DNA from: Agrococcus terreus
GTDB lineage: Bacteria; Actinomycetota; Actinomycetes; Actinomycetales; Microbacteriaceae
Assembly: GCF_014645235.1 (NCBI RefSeq)
Contig: NZ_BMLM01000002.1
Location: 480,696 to 544,695, forward strand
Direction of reading: 5' to 3'
Length of the DNA stretch: 64,000 nucleotides
Shown piece after piece: positions 34,655-42,487 of this stretch. Both the position numbers and the translations under genes were made by a program. Position 1 is the first letter of the stretch; every line of letters starts with the position of its first letter. The notes under the pieces are model-generated. The model worked only from the letters and a program-made list of their open reading frames with translations. It was not told the DNA's origin and did not search any database.

Positions 34655-36274
34655 TCAGTTCCGCTCGGCGGTCGCGGCGCCCTCGTCGTGGGCGAGCTCG
34701 TCGTCGTCCGCCGCATCCGGGTCGTCGACCGCCACGGGCAGCACCTCGCCGCGGAAGAACGCGGGGTGGCGGGCCGCCTGCACGAGCATGAGCACGACGC
34801 CCAGCAGCAGGATGCCGACGCTCGCGACGAAGACGAGGCCGATGCCGTCCTGCGCCATGCCGTCGGCGTCGTATCGGGTCGCGAAGAGCGCCGAGCCCGA
34901 GCCGAAGGCCGGGTCGATCGAGTCGACGGCGGTCTTGCAGAACAGCGCCAGGAGCGCGAGCCCGCCGAGCAGCGGCAGCACGATCCGCGACAGCGCGCGC
35001 CGCACGCCCGAGCGCCACGAGCGGCGGAAGTACCACGCGGCCGCGAGGCCCGTGATGCCGTAGTAGAAGCAGACCATCATGCCGAGGGCGCTGATGGTGT
35101 CCCAGAGCGCGTTCTCGGAGAGCACGCGCATGACGGCGTAGAGCGCCATCGCGACGATCGCCGACGCGAGCGTGGCGACCGAGGGCGAGCGGAAGCGCGG
35201 GCTCACCGTGCGGAACGCGCTCGGCATCGCGCCGTAGTGGCCCATCGCGAGGATCGTGCGGGAGGGCGAGATCATCGTCGACTGCAGCGAGGCGGCCGAG
35301 CTGAGCAGGATCGCGATCGAGACGAGGATCGCGAACGGGCCCATGATGGGCGCCGAGAGCACGGCGAAGATCGACTCCTGGTTCTCGGGGTTGCCGGCGC
35401 CGAGGCCGGTCTCGCCGACGCCCGCGTAGGCGAGGGTCGCGATGGTGACGAAGAGGTAGACGGCCATCGTGATGACGATCGTCGCGATGGCGGCACGGCC
35501 GGGCGTGCGCTTGGGGTCCTTCGCCTCCTCGTTCATCGTGACGACGGTGTCCCAGCCCCAGAAGAGGAAGATCGCGAGCGAGACGCCGGCCGAGAGCGCC
35601 GACAGGCTCGAGGCGGCGAAGGGGTCGAACCAGGAGGCGTCCACCTGCTGCGGGTCGAAGCCGTCGCCGTTCGCGACCGCGACGAGCGCGGCGACGACGT
35701 ACCAGCCGAGCGCGCCGAGCTGGAAGATCACGAGGCCGATCTGCACCTTCTTCGTCGCCTCGACGCCGCGGTAGCTGATCCACGCGGCGCCGGCCACGAA
35801 CAGGCCCGTGCAGAGCAGGTTGAGCCAGAGCACGCGCGTGAGGTCGGCGAGCGACTCGTCGCCGGTGATCTGCGCGAGCAGGATGAAGAGGAAGTCGACG
35901 GCGACGGCCGCGAGGTTCGAGAGCACCAGGATGGTGGAGGCGACGAGGCCCCAGCCCGCCATCCAGCCGAGCCACGGCCCGAACGCGCGCGTGGCCCAGG
36001 TGAAGCTCGTGCCGGAGTCGGGCATGGCGGCGTTCAGCTCGCGGTAGCCGAAGAGCACGAAGAGCATCGGGACGAAGCCGATGAGCAGCACGGCCGGCAC
36101 CTGCAGGCCAACCTCGGCCACCACCGGGCCGAGGCCAGAGGTGAGCGTGTACGCGGGCGCCACCGCGGAGACGCCGATGATGGCGCCGCCGATGGCGCCC
36201 ACCTTCCCGACGCCCAGTCCCTTGCGCGAGACGCCGCGCTGCGCGGCTCCGCTCTGCTGCTCGATCGTGGTCAT
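34655..36274 (-). CDS. APC-superfamily amino acid/polyamine permease
   Basis: The 539-residue transporter has about 12 membrane helices; the first contains the APC substrate motif GAIIGVSAVAPAYTLT, and the sixth-helix region reads IFLFWGWDTVVTMNEEAKDP. The C-terminal 35 residues are acidic and cytosolic. It probably imports putrescine, agmatine or an amino acid for the neighbouring catabolic enzymes. AAGGAG precedes the ATG at 36274. An operator-like site lies 58-77 nt upstream of the start. Confidence 0.9.
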   Translation of the reverse strand: MTTIEQQSGAAQRGVSRKGLGVGKVGAIGGAIIGVSAVAPAYTLTSGLGPVVAEVGLQVPAVLLIGFVPMLFVLFGYRELNAAMPDSGTSFTWATRAFGPWLGWMAGWGLVASTILVLSNLAAVAVDFLFILLAQITGDESLADLTRVLWLNLLCTGLFVAGAAWISYRGVEATKKVQIGLVIFQLGALGWYVVAALVAVANGDGFDPQQVDASWFDPFAASSLSALSAGVSLAIFLFWGWDTVVTMNEEAKDPKRTPGRAAIATIVITMAVYLFVTIATLAYAGVGETGLGAGNPENQESIFAVLSAPIMGPFAILVSIAILLSSAASLQSTMISPSRTILAMGHYGAMPSAFRTVSPRFRSPSVATLASAIVAMALYAVMRVLSENALWDTISALGMMVCFYYGITGLAAAWYFRRSWRSGVRRALSRIVLPLLGGLALLALFCKTAVDSIDPAFGSGSALFATRYDADGMAQDGIGLVFVASVGILLLGVVLMLVQAARHPAFFRGEVLPVAVDDPDAADDDELAHDEGAATAERN

Positions 36275-36331
36275 GAGGCTCCTTCGCCCGTCCCGGCCCG
36301 CCCCGACTGCGCGGCGGGCTGTCGGCCATTG

Positions 36332-36351
36332 TTGACCATGTGATCGATAAG
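36332..36351. promoter_or_regulatory. Operator-like site in front of the permease gene
   Basis: TTGACCATGTGATCGATAAG matches the site at 30612-30631 at 17 of 20 positions, in the same orientation. It lies in the divergent gap between the permease and OBAP-family genes, in a locally AT-richer stretch. Confidence 0.6.
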
Positions 36352-36449
36352 CGCAAGCCCGGTGCGGCGACGCGGACGCCACATCCACCTGTCCCCCATC
36401 CGCGGCGCGTACGGTCGCCGCACCCGCGACGGACCACGAGGAGGACGCG

Positions 36450-37163
36450 ATGCGACGGAAGAGCCCGACCGAACCGGCAGGATCCGGCAAGCCATGGTCG
36501 TTGCAGGCCCTCGAGCTGGGTGCGAAGGCGCTGCAGTCGACGCCGCCCCTGCACGCCTTCGACGTCTACGTCGTGGGCTTCCACCCGGCCAAGGACGACC
36601 CTTCGATGCAGATGGAGGCGCACCACTTCTGCCGCGTGGTGAACGACGACCTCATCGAGGCGACGATCTTCGACGGGAACGCCGCCGACGCGAACCTCAT
36701 CGGCATCGAGTACATCGTCTCGGAGGCGCTCTTCGAGACCCTCGACGACGACGAGCAGCGCCTCTGGCATCCGCACAACTACGAGATCCTCGGCGGCTCC
36801 CTCGTGGCGCCGGGTCTGCCGGCGGCCGCGGAGGACGCACTCATGCGGCGGCTGCTCAACAGCTACGGCAAGACCTGGCACACCTGGCACACCGGACGGC
36901 ACGACGTCGGGGGCGGGCACTCCCTGCCGCTCGGCGAGCCCATGCTGATGTGGTCGTTCAACCGCGACGGCGAGACCGATGCGTCGCTCGAGGCCGACCG
37001 CGAGCGCGCGCTCGGGCTCGACACGGCGCGGACGCGCGAGCGCAGGGCGTCGATGGCGGAGCACGCACGGCCGCAGCGGGGCGTCGACGCCCTGCGCTCG
37101 CACTTCCCCGACGCGACACCCGCCCCCGGCGTCGTGGACGACGGCCGAGACGCGGCGCGCTGA
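36450..37163 (+). CDS. OBAP-family (DUF1264, oil-body-associated-like) protein
   Basis: The 237-residue product matches the DUF1264 family named after plant oil-body-associated proteins: MEAHHFCRVVNDDLIEATIF, then NLIGIEYIVSEALFETL, WHPHNYEILGGSLVAPGLP, NSYGKTWHTWHTGRHD and LPLGEPMLMWSF. The family is also found in bacteria and fungi and its biochemical function is unknown. No signal peptide or membrane helix is visible. AGGAGG lies just upstream of the ATG. The last 40 residues are charged and not conserved. Confidence 0.85.
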   Translation: MRRKSPTEPAGSGKPWSLQALELGAKALQSTPPLHAFDVYVVGFHPAKDDPSMQMEAHHFCRVVNDDLIEATIFDGNAADANLIGIEYIVSEALFETLDDDEQRLWHPHNYEILGGSLVAPGLPAAAEDALMRRLLNSYGKTWHTWHTGRHDVGGGHSLPLGEPMLMWSFNRDGETDASLEADRERALGLDTARTRERRASMAEHARPQRGVDALRSHFPDATPAPGVVDDGRDAAR

Positions 37164-37221
37164 GGCCCGCATCGACCAGCGGCCCTGGACGACAGGGCCG
37201 CGCAGACCTACGCTCGGCGGC

Positions 37222-37803
37222 ATGACGACGGCCGCGCACCGGGTCGAGGCCCTGAGCCCGGCCACCTGGTCCGCGTTCGCCGACCTCGTCGAGCGCCACG
37301 GCGGGATCTTCGGCGGCTGCTGGTGCACGTACTTCCACCCGGCGTGCGCGGATCGGGCGCCGGGCGCCGACGGCAGCCGGGACTACAAGCGGCGGCTCGT
37401 GGATGAGGGGCGGGCGCACGCCGCGCTCGTCATGCTCGGCGACGAGGCGATCGCCTGGGCCGAGTACGGCACGCCCGAGGAGCTGCCGAACATCCACCAC
37501 CGCAAGCAGTACGACGCGGAGGCCGACCTCGTGCCCGATCACCGCATCACGTGCATCTTCGTCGACAAGCGGCACCGGCGCGGCGGCTACGCGGAGATCG
37601 CCTTGGGCGGCGCGCTCGAGCTCATCGCGGCCGCGGGCGGCGGGGTCGTCGAGGGCTACCCGCACGAGGTGGGCGAGCAGCGGATGAGCAGCTCGTTCGT
37701 CTACAACGGCACCCGCGCGATGTACGAGCGAGCCGGCTTCGCGCTCATCCGGCCGAAGGGACTGAGGAACACCGTGATGCGCCGAACGGTGACGGCGGCC
37801 TGA
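37222..37803 (+). CDS. GNAT-family N-acetyltransferase
   Basis: This 193-residue enzyme has the GNAT acetyl-CoA core: ITCIFVDKRHRRGGYAEIAL near residue 108 is the motif A strand and pyrophosphate loop, and MYERAGFALIRP near 166 is motif B. The N-terminal GGCWCTYFHP segment occurs in a defined subgroup whose substrate is unknown. TACGCT at 37209-37214 is 7 nt before the ATG, so it is probably leaderless. Confidence 0.85.
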   Translation: MTTAAHRVEALSPATWSAFADLVERHGGIFGGCWCTYFHPACADRAPGADGSRDYKRRLVDEGRAHAALVMLGDEAIAWAEYGTPEELPNIHHRKQYDAEADLVPDHRITCIFVDKRHRRGGYAEIALGGALELIAAAGGGVVEGYPHEVGEQRMSSSFVYNGTRAMYERAGFALIRPKGLRNTVMRRTVTAA

Positions 37804-37820
37804 GCGCCGCCACCGCCGGG

Positions 37821-37857
37821 CGGCTCAGTGCACGATCGGCGGCTCAGTGCGCGATCG
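37821..37857. repeat. Short tandem duplication of the end of the DHA2 transporter gene
   Basis: CGGCTCAGTGCACGATCG (37821-37838) and CGGCTCAGTGCGCGATCG (37840-37857) differ at one base. The second copy contains the stop codon and last codons of the transporter gene; the first lies just outside it. This is a 19-nt-period duplication at a gene terminus. Confidence 0.7.
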
Positions 37858-39355
37858 TCCGCTCCCCCGCATCCGCGCCCTCGTCGGCCGCGGCGTCGCC
37901 CCGCACGAACGCGGCGAGCACGACGGCCGCGAGCGAGAGCGAGGCGCCCACGACGAACGCCGCGTGCACGCCCGAGCTCATCGCCGCCGCACCGCTCGCC
38001 CCGTCGGCCGCGGCGCTCGCGGCGCCCACCGCCATGAGGGTCACGAACAGCGCGGTGCCTGCGGCGCCGGCCACCTGCTGCAGCGTCGACATGACCGCCG
38101 AGCCGTGCGAGTAGAGGCGGCGCGGCAGCGAGCCGAGCGCCGAGGTGAGCAGCGGCGTGAACATGAACGCGAGGCCGAGGTTGAGCACGAGGTGCATCGC
38201 GATGATCGTCGGCACGGTCGAGGCCTCGTCGAGCGTCGTCATCCACCACAGCGCGCCGCTCGTGACGATCGCGGCGGGCAGCACGAGCGGGCGAGGGCCG
38301 AAGCGGTCGAAGAGCGCGCCGACGACCGGTGCCGCGACGCCCATGAGCACGCCGCCGGGCAGCAGCATGAGGCCGGTCGCGAGCGTGTCGAGGCCGAGCA
38401 CCTGCTGCAGGTACAGCGGCAGCAGGATGAGCGTGCCGAGGAGCACGGCGAACACGACGACCACCAGCACGACCGCGAGCGAGAACGGGCGGGTGCGGAA
38501 CACGGCGAGGTCGAGCAGCACGCGGTCGGTGCCACCGAGCGACAGCTGGCGCCACACGAACGCACCGAGCGAGAGCACGCCGATCGCGATCGGCACCCAG
38601 ACGGGCACGCCCTCGTTGCCCTCGGCCGACTCCCCGAGCGACGCGAGGCCGAAGATGAGGCCGCCGAAGCCGATCGCGGCCAGTGGCACCGACACGAGGT
38701 CGAGGCGGCCCGGCTTCGTCTCGGTGAGGTTGCGCACGAAGACGCCGCCGAGGATCAGGGACAGCACCGCGATCGGCAGCACGAACACGAAGAGCCAGCG
38801 CCACTCGAAGGCCGACAGGATGAGGCCCGAGACCGTGGGACCGACGGCGGGCGCGACGGCGATGACCACCGAGACGACGCCCATGAAGCGGCCGCGCCGC
38901 TCCGGGGGCACCACCGACAGCACCGTGGTGAACAGCAGCGGCATCATGATCGCCGTGCCGGCGGCCTGCACGACGCGGCCGACGAGCAGCACCCCGAACC
39001 CGGGTGCGATCGCCGCGACGAGGGTGCCGGCCGTGAACAAGCCCATGGCGACGAAGAACAGGGCGCGCAGCGGCACGCGCTGCAGCAGGAAGCCCGTGAT
39101 GGGGATGATGACCGCCATCGTGAGCAGGAAGCCGGTCGTCAGCCACTGCGCGGTGCTCGTGGTGATGCCGAGGTCGACCGTGAGCTGCGGGATCGCGACG
39201 CCCATGATCGTCTCGTTGAGGATCACGACGAAGGCGCTCGCGACGAGCAGGGCCAGCACGGGGCCGGGGCGCGGCGCGGTCATCGGTGCGGCTGCGACGG
39301 GCGCGGCGTCCGGGCGGATGGTCGGGGTGGATGCGGTGTCGGTGGCGCTGCTCAT
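37844..39355 (-). CDS. DHA2-family MFS multidrug exporter (EmrB/QacA-like)
   Basis: The 503-residue protein has about 14 membrane helices. MFS motifs include NETIMGVAIPQLTVDLG in helix 1, TAQWLTTGFLLTMAVIIPITG, and the drug-efflux motif C-like GPTVSGLILSAFEWRWLFVF near residue 155. It is divergent from a TetR gene across a 75-nt gap with a near-perfect 25-bp palindrome, the usual arrangement of a drug-inducible exporter. Confidence 0.93.
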   Translation of the reverse strand: MSSATDTASTPTIRPDAAPVAAAPMTAPRPGPVLALLVASAFVVILNETIMGVAIPQLTVDLGITTSTAQWLTTGFLLTMAVIIPITGFLLQRVPLRALFFVAMGLFTAGTLVAAIAPGFGVLLVGRVVQAAGTAIMMPLLFTTVLSVVPPERRGRFMGVVSVVIAVAPAVGPTVSGLILSAFEWRWLFVFVLPIAVLSLILGGVFVRNLTETKPGRLDLVSVPLAAIGFGGLIFGLASLGESAEGNEGVPVWVPIAIGVLSLGAFVWRQLSLGGTDRVLLDLAVFRTRPFSLAVVLVVVVFAVLLGTLILLPLYLQQVLGLDTLATGLMLLPGGVLMGVAAPVVGALFDRFGPRPLVLPAAIVTSGALWWMTTLDEASTVPTIIAMHLVLNLGLAFMFTPLLTSALGSLPRRLYSHGSAVMSTLQQVAGAAGTALFVTLMAVGAASAAADGASGAAAMSSGVHAAFVVGASLSLAAVVLAAFVRGDAAADEGADAGERTIAH

Positions 39356-39380
39356 CGTCTCTCGTTCTGCGTGTGCGTGC

Positions 39381-39405
39381 CGACTTGGCAGTGACTGCCA
39401 TGTCG
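39381..39405. promoter_or_regulatory. 25-bp palindromic operator between DHA2 exporter and TetR genes
   Basis: The core TGGCAGTGACTGCCA (39386-39400) is a perfect inverted repeat around a central G. It extends to CGAC/GTCG on the outside with a single mismatch, so 11 of 12 positions pair in each 12-nt arm. It overlaps the probable promoters of both divergent genes. Confidence 0.85.
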
Positions 39406-39430
39406 GCGGGGACTACCGTAGCATGGCGGC

Positions 39431-40048
39431 ATGACGAGCACCGAGGATCGGCACGCGACCGACCTGCGCGAGCGACGGCGCTCGCAGACCCGGCGCGAGA
39501 TCGCCGACGCGGCGATCGACCTGTTCGAGCGGCAGGGGGTGGCCGCGACCACGGTCGAGGACATCGCGGCGGCGGCCGGCATCTCGCCGCGCACCTTCTA
39601 CCGCGTGTGCGGCACGAAGGAGCAGGCGGTGCTCGACGACAGCGAGCTCGCCGGCGCCATGGCCGCCGCCGCCGCGGGCATCGACGCCGCCGCTCCCCTG
39701 CGCCCGCAGCTGGTCGCCTTCTGGCGCGAGCAGATGGCCATCATCGAGGCGGACGCCGAAGGGCATCGCCGCCACCTGCGGGTGCGCCGGCTCATCGCCG
39801 ACGAGCCCACCCTGCTCGCGGCGGCGCTGCGGCAGGAGCACGACCGCGACGAGGCGTTCGTGCAGGCCCTGGTCGAGGCGACCGGCCGCGACGCGCTGCA
39901 GCTGCGCGCGCTCGCCGAGTGGATCTCGGTGCTCGTGCGGCTCACGATCGAGGAGCGGCTGTGCGCGGGCGAGGGGGCCGGCGCGCTGCCGCTCACGCCG
40001 ATCTTCGATCGCGCGCTCGAGGCGCTGGAGGGCGTGCAGGCGCTCTGA
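39431..40048 (+). CDS. TetR-family repressor of the adjacent DHA2 exporter
   Basis: This 205-residue regulator has a clear TetR helix-turn-helix: QTRREIADAAIDLFERQGVA followed by TVEDIAAAAGISPRTFYRVC. The C-terminal domain (residues about 80-200) would bind the inducing compound. TAGCAT at 39419-39424 is 6 nt before the ATG, so the message is leaderless and overlaps the operator region, implying autoregulation together with repression of the exporter. Confidence 0.92.
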   Translation: MTSTEDRHATDLRERRRSQTRREIADAAIDLFERQGVAATTVEDIAAAAGISPRTFYRVCGTKEQAVLDDSELAGAMAAAAAGIDAAAPLRPQLVAFWREQMAIIEADAEGHRRHLRVRRLIADEPTLLAAALRQEHDRDEAFVQALVEATGRDALQLRALAEWISVLVRLTIEERLCAGEGAGALPLTPIFDRALEALEGVQAL

Positions 40049-40070
40049 GGGCTCGGCCGGCCGGCCGCCG

Positions 40071-40838
40071 TCAGCGCAGGAGGCGAGCCAGGATCGCCGA
40101 GGCCATCGCCTCCGGGGCCTCGATGGGCACGAAGTGGCCGCCCGGCACGATGCGCAGCTCGACCCGCTCGAACCATGCGGGCAGCTCGTCGGCCCACTCG
40201 ATGGGGAAGAGCGGGTCGCGCTCGGGCCACAGCATCGTCGTCGGGATGCGAGAGCGCCGACCCTCGGCGTAGCCGACGTTGTCGCGGTACCAGGCGATGC
40301 TCGCCGTGAACGCGCCCGGCCTGGCGTAGGCGCGCACGACCTCCTCGAACCGGGGCCCCGCGACGACGGAGGCGTCGCCCGACCACGCCTCGATCAGGAA
40401 CGCCAGGTGCTCGCGCACGGCGTCCTCCCGCCCGTCGATGAGCCGCTCGGCGAGCAGCGTCCGGTGGAAGTGCTGGTACCAGAAGCGGTCCGCCAGGGCG
40501 GCGGCGCCCGCGCGGTCGCCGATGCCGGGATAGCCGGGGGTCAGCACGGCGCCGACGATCCGTTCGGGCGCGGCTCGCACCATCGCCTGCGCGATCCGGC
40601 TGCCGATGTCGTAGCCGACGACCACCAGCGGTGCGTCGTCCGGCAGCGCCGCGAGCAGCCGCTCGGCATGCGCGGCCGCCGACGCGGCGCCGGGCGCCAT
40701 CGGCCCCGCGAACCCGTCGCCCAGGCCCGCCAGCACCGGCACCTCGACGCGCACGCCGGGCAGCAGCGCCCGCGCGGCGTCGTAGTCCGAGGGCAGCCCG
40801 GGCCAGCCGTGGAGCAGCACGACGATCGGTTCGCTCAC
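40071..40838 (-). CDS. Alpha/beta hydrolase with Asp nucleophile (epoxide hydrolase/dehalogenase-like)
   Basis: The 255-residue enzyme has HGWPGLPSDYDAARAL near residue 12 and the nucleophile elbow VVGYDIGSRIAQ near 91, where Asp replaces the usual Ser, as in epoxide hydrolases and dehalogenases. The catalytic His is in VPGGHFVPIE near 238. The GTG start at 40838 is preferred because GGAG precedes it by about 7 nt; the longer frame to 40874 lacks an RBS. It is the last gene of the minus-strand run that begins at 45277. Confidence 0.83.
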   Translation of the reverse strand: MSEPIVVLLHGWPGLPSDYDAARALLPGVRVEVPVLAGLGDGFAGPMAPGAASAAAHAERLLAALPDDAPLVVVGYDIGSRIAQAMVRAAPERIVGAVLTPGYPGIGDRAGAAALADRFWYQHFHRTLLAERLIDGREDAVREHLAFLIEAWSGDASVVAGPRFEEVVRAYARPGAFTASIAWYRDNVGYAEGRRSRIPTTMLWPERDPLFPIEWADELPAWFERVELRIVPGGHFVPIEAPEAMASAILARLLR

Positions 40839-40937
40839 GTCGGGCTCCGTCCTCTGCGGGACGGACGCCCGCACGCCGCCATCATGCCGAGGCGTCCCTG
40901 CGAGCCGGACGAAGGGACGTCGCGCTCAGCGGATGCT

Positions 40938-41699
40938 TCAGGTGCGCAGGTGCGAGGCGCCGTTCAGGTCGAGGACCGCGCCCGAGGCCCACTGCGCGTC
41001 GGGCGAGGCGAGGAACGCGATGGCGTGGGCCACCTCCTCCGGGGTGCCGACCCGGCCGAAGGGGCTCTGGGCGCGCACCGCGTCGCCCTCGCTGCCGGCG
41101 AGCCTCGACTCCTGCCGCTCCGTGCCGACGAAGCCGGGCGCGACGCTCGTCACGGCGATGCCGTGCGGCGCGAGGGCGACGGCCATCGACTGGCCGAAGG
41201 CATGCAGGCCGGCCTTCGCGGCGCCGTAGGCCGGGTACTCCGGCTCGCCGCGGAACGCGCCGCGCGAGCCGACGTTGACGATCGAGCCCGGTCGGCCCTG
41301 CGCGATGAGCGCCTCCGCCACCAGGAAGGTCACGTTCGCGGGGCCGCGCAGGTCGAGGTCGAGCATCTGCTCCCACACCTGCGTCCATCGCTCGTACGAG
41401 ACCTCGCCGATCGCGTGCTCGGTAGCCGGGCTCGGCGCGATCGCGGCGTTGTTGACGAGCAGGTCGACATGGCCGAAGGCGTCGAGGACCTCGGCCACGA
41501 CCCGCTGCGCCGCCCCCGGATCGGCGAGGTCGCCGCCGACGACGATGTGGCCGGAGCCCTCGAGCAGGCCGAGGGTCTCGTCGGCCGCCGCGGCGTCCGA
41601 TCCGTAGTGGACGGCGACGCGATCGCCGCGTCGGCTGAGCTCCACAGCGGTGGCGCGGCCGATCCCGCGGGATGCGCCCGTGACGAGTGCGTTGGCCAT
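40938..41699 (-). CDS. Short-chain dehydrogenase/reductase
   Basis: This 253-residue classical SDR has the TGASRGIG cofactor motif, NNAAIA near residue 88, the catalytic Ser in IVNVGSRG and Tyr/Lys in YPAYGAAKAG near 157. A short-chain alcohol/ketone substrate is likely but unspecified; the residue pattern after the first strand (HYGSD) suggests NADP(H). GAAGGA lies 6-7 nt before the ATG. The 110-nt gap to the cyclase gene upstream has no evident promoter. Confidence 0.9.
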   Translation of the reverse strand: MANALVTGASRGIGRATAVELSRRGDRVAVHYGSDAAAADETLGLLEGSGHIVVGGDLADPGAAQRVVAEVLDAFGHVDLLVNNAAIAPSPATEHAIGEVSYERWTQVWEQMLDLDLRGPANVTFLVAEALIAQGRPGSIVNVGSRGAFRGEPEYPAYGAAKAGLHAFGQSMAVALAPHGIAVTSVAPGFVGTERQESRLAGSEGDAVRAQSPFGRVGTPEEVAHAIAFLASPDAQWASGAVLDLNGASHLRT

Positions 41700-41809
41700 G
41701 GCCGGTCCTTCCGTCGTGCGCCCTTGGCGACCCGAGGCTACCGCCGGGGCCGGAGCGGCAGCGGGGGTGGTGTGCGCCGTGCACGCGGCGCCACGGCCGG
41801 CGCTGCGGC

Positions 41810-42487
41810 TCAGTCGAGGAAGGCGACCGCCCTGACGGGCGCGCCGTCGCCGCCGAGGCGCAGCGGGAAGATGCCGATCCGGATGCGCGCGGGCAGGTCG
41901 TCCGGCACGACGAGGTTCTCGACGATGCAGCCGTCGGCGCCGAGCACCGCCTCGTGCACCGGGAAGCTCGTGCCCTCGGCCGCGCCCTCGCCCGTCGCAT
42001 CGGGGCTCAGCGCGTCGACCGCGAGCACGCGCATCCCGCGGCGCACGAGCTCGCGCGCGGCGGCGCCCTCGAGCCACGGATGGCGGAGGGCGCGCTCGGT
42101 GCCGAAGTGCGCCGACCAGCCGGTCGCGACCACGACGATCGGCGGCACCGCATCCGGCACCGGACCCGCCGCCTCGAGCGCCTCCCAGCCGACGCCGGCG
42201 CCATCCGCGAGGCCCGGCACCCGCAGCACGAGCGCCTCGCCGACGAGCTCGTCGAGAACGACCTGGGCCATCGTCCGGCCGCCCTCGACGGTGTGCGAGG
42301 GCGCGTCGACGTGCGTGCCCGTGTGCGAGCCCATCGCGAGCCGCTCCACCGCGACGCCGTCGTGGCCGAGCGTGAGCGCGGCCACGACCTCGACCGCGGG
42401 GTCGCCGGGGTAGACCTGCATGCCGTCGCGGACGGGATGCGTCAGGTCGACGAGGCGCGGCCAGCGCGCCGCCGCGTCAGCGGGCAT
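41810..42487 (-). CDS. Cyclase-family (kynurenine formamidase-like) metal hydrolase
   Basis: The 225-residue protein belongs to the cyclase/KynB family of Zn- or Mn-dependent amide and cyclic-imide hydrolases. It carries the metal-binding signature MGSHTGTHVDAPSH near residue 52 with an early Asp/His (LVDLTHPVRDGMQVYPGDP). Known members act on formylkynurenine, isatin and similar ring amides. It overlaps the NCS1 permease gene by 11 nt, so its substrate is probably the compound imported by that permease or a product of it. Confidence 0.87.
   Translation of the reverse strand: MPADAAARWPRLVDLTHPVRDGMQVYPGDPAVEVVAALTLGHDGVAVERLAMGSHTGTHVDAPSHTVEGGRTMAQVVLDELVGEALVLRVPGLADGAGVGWEALEAAGPVPDAVPPIVVVATGWSAHFGTERALRHPWLEGAAARELVRRGMRVLAVDALSPDATGEGAAEGTSFPVHEAVLGADGCIVENLVVPDDLPARIRIGIFPLRLGGDGAPVRAVAFLD

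Noticed and set aside
34567-34716. N-terminal extension of the TetR protein with repeated RAGVPAP
   Set aside because: The extension is encoded by the palindromic terminator DNA after the permease gene; an RBS supports the ATG at 34566.
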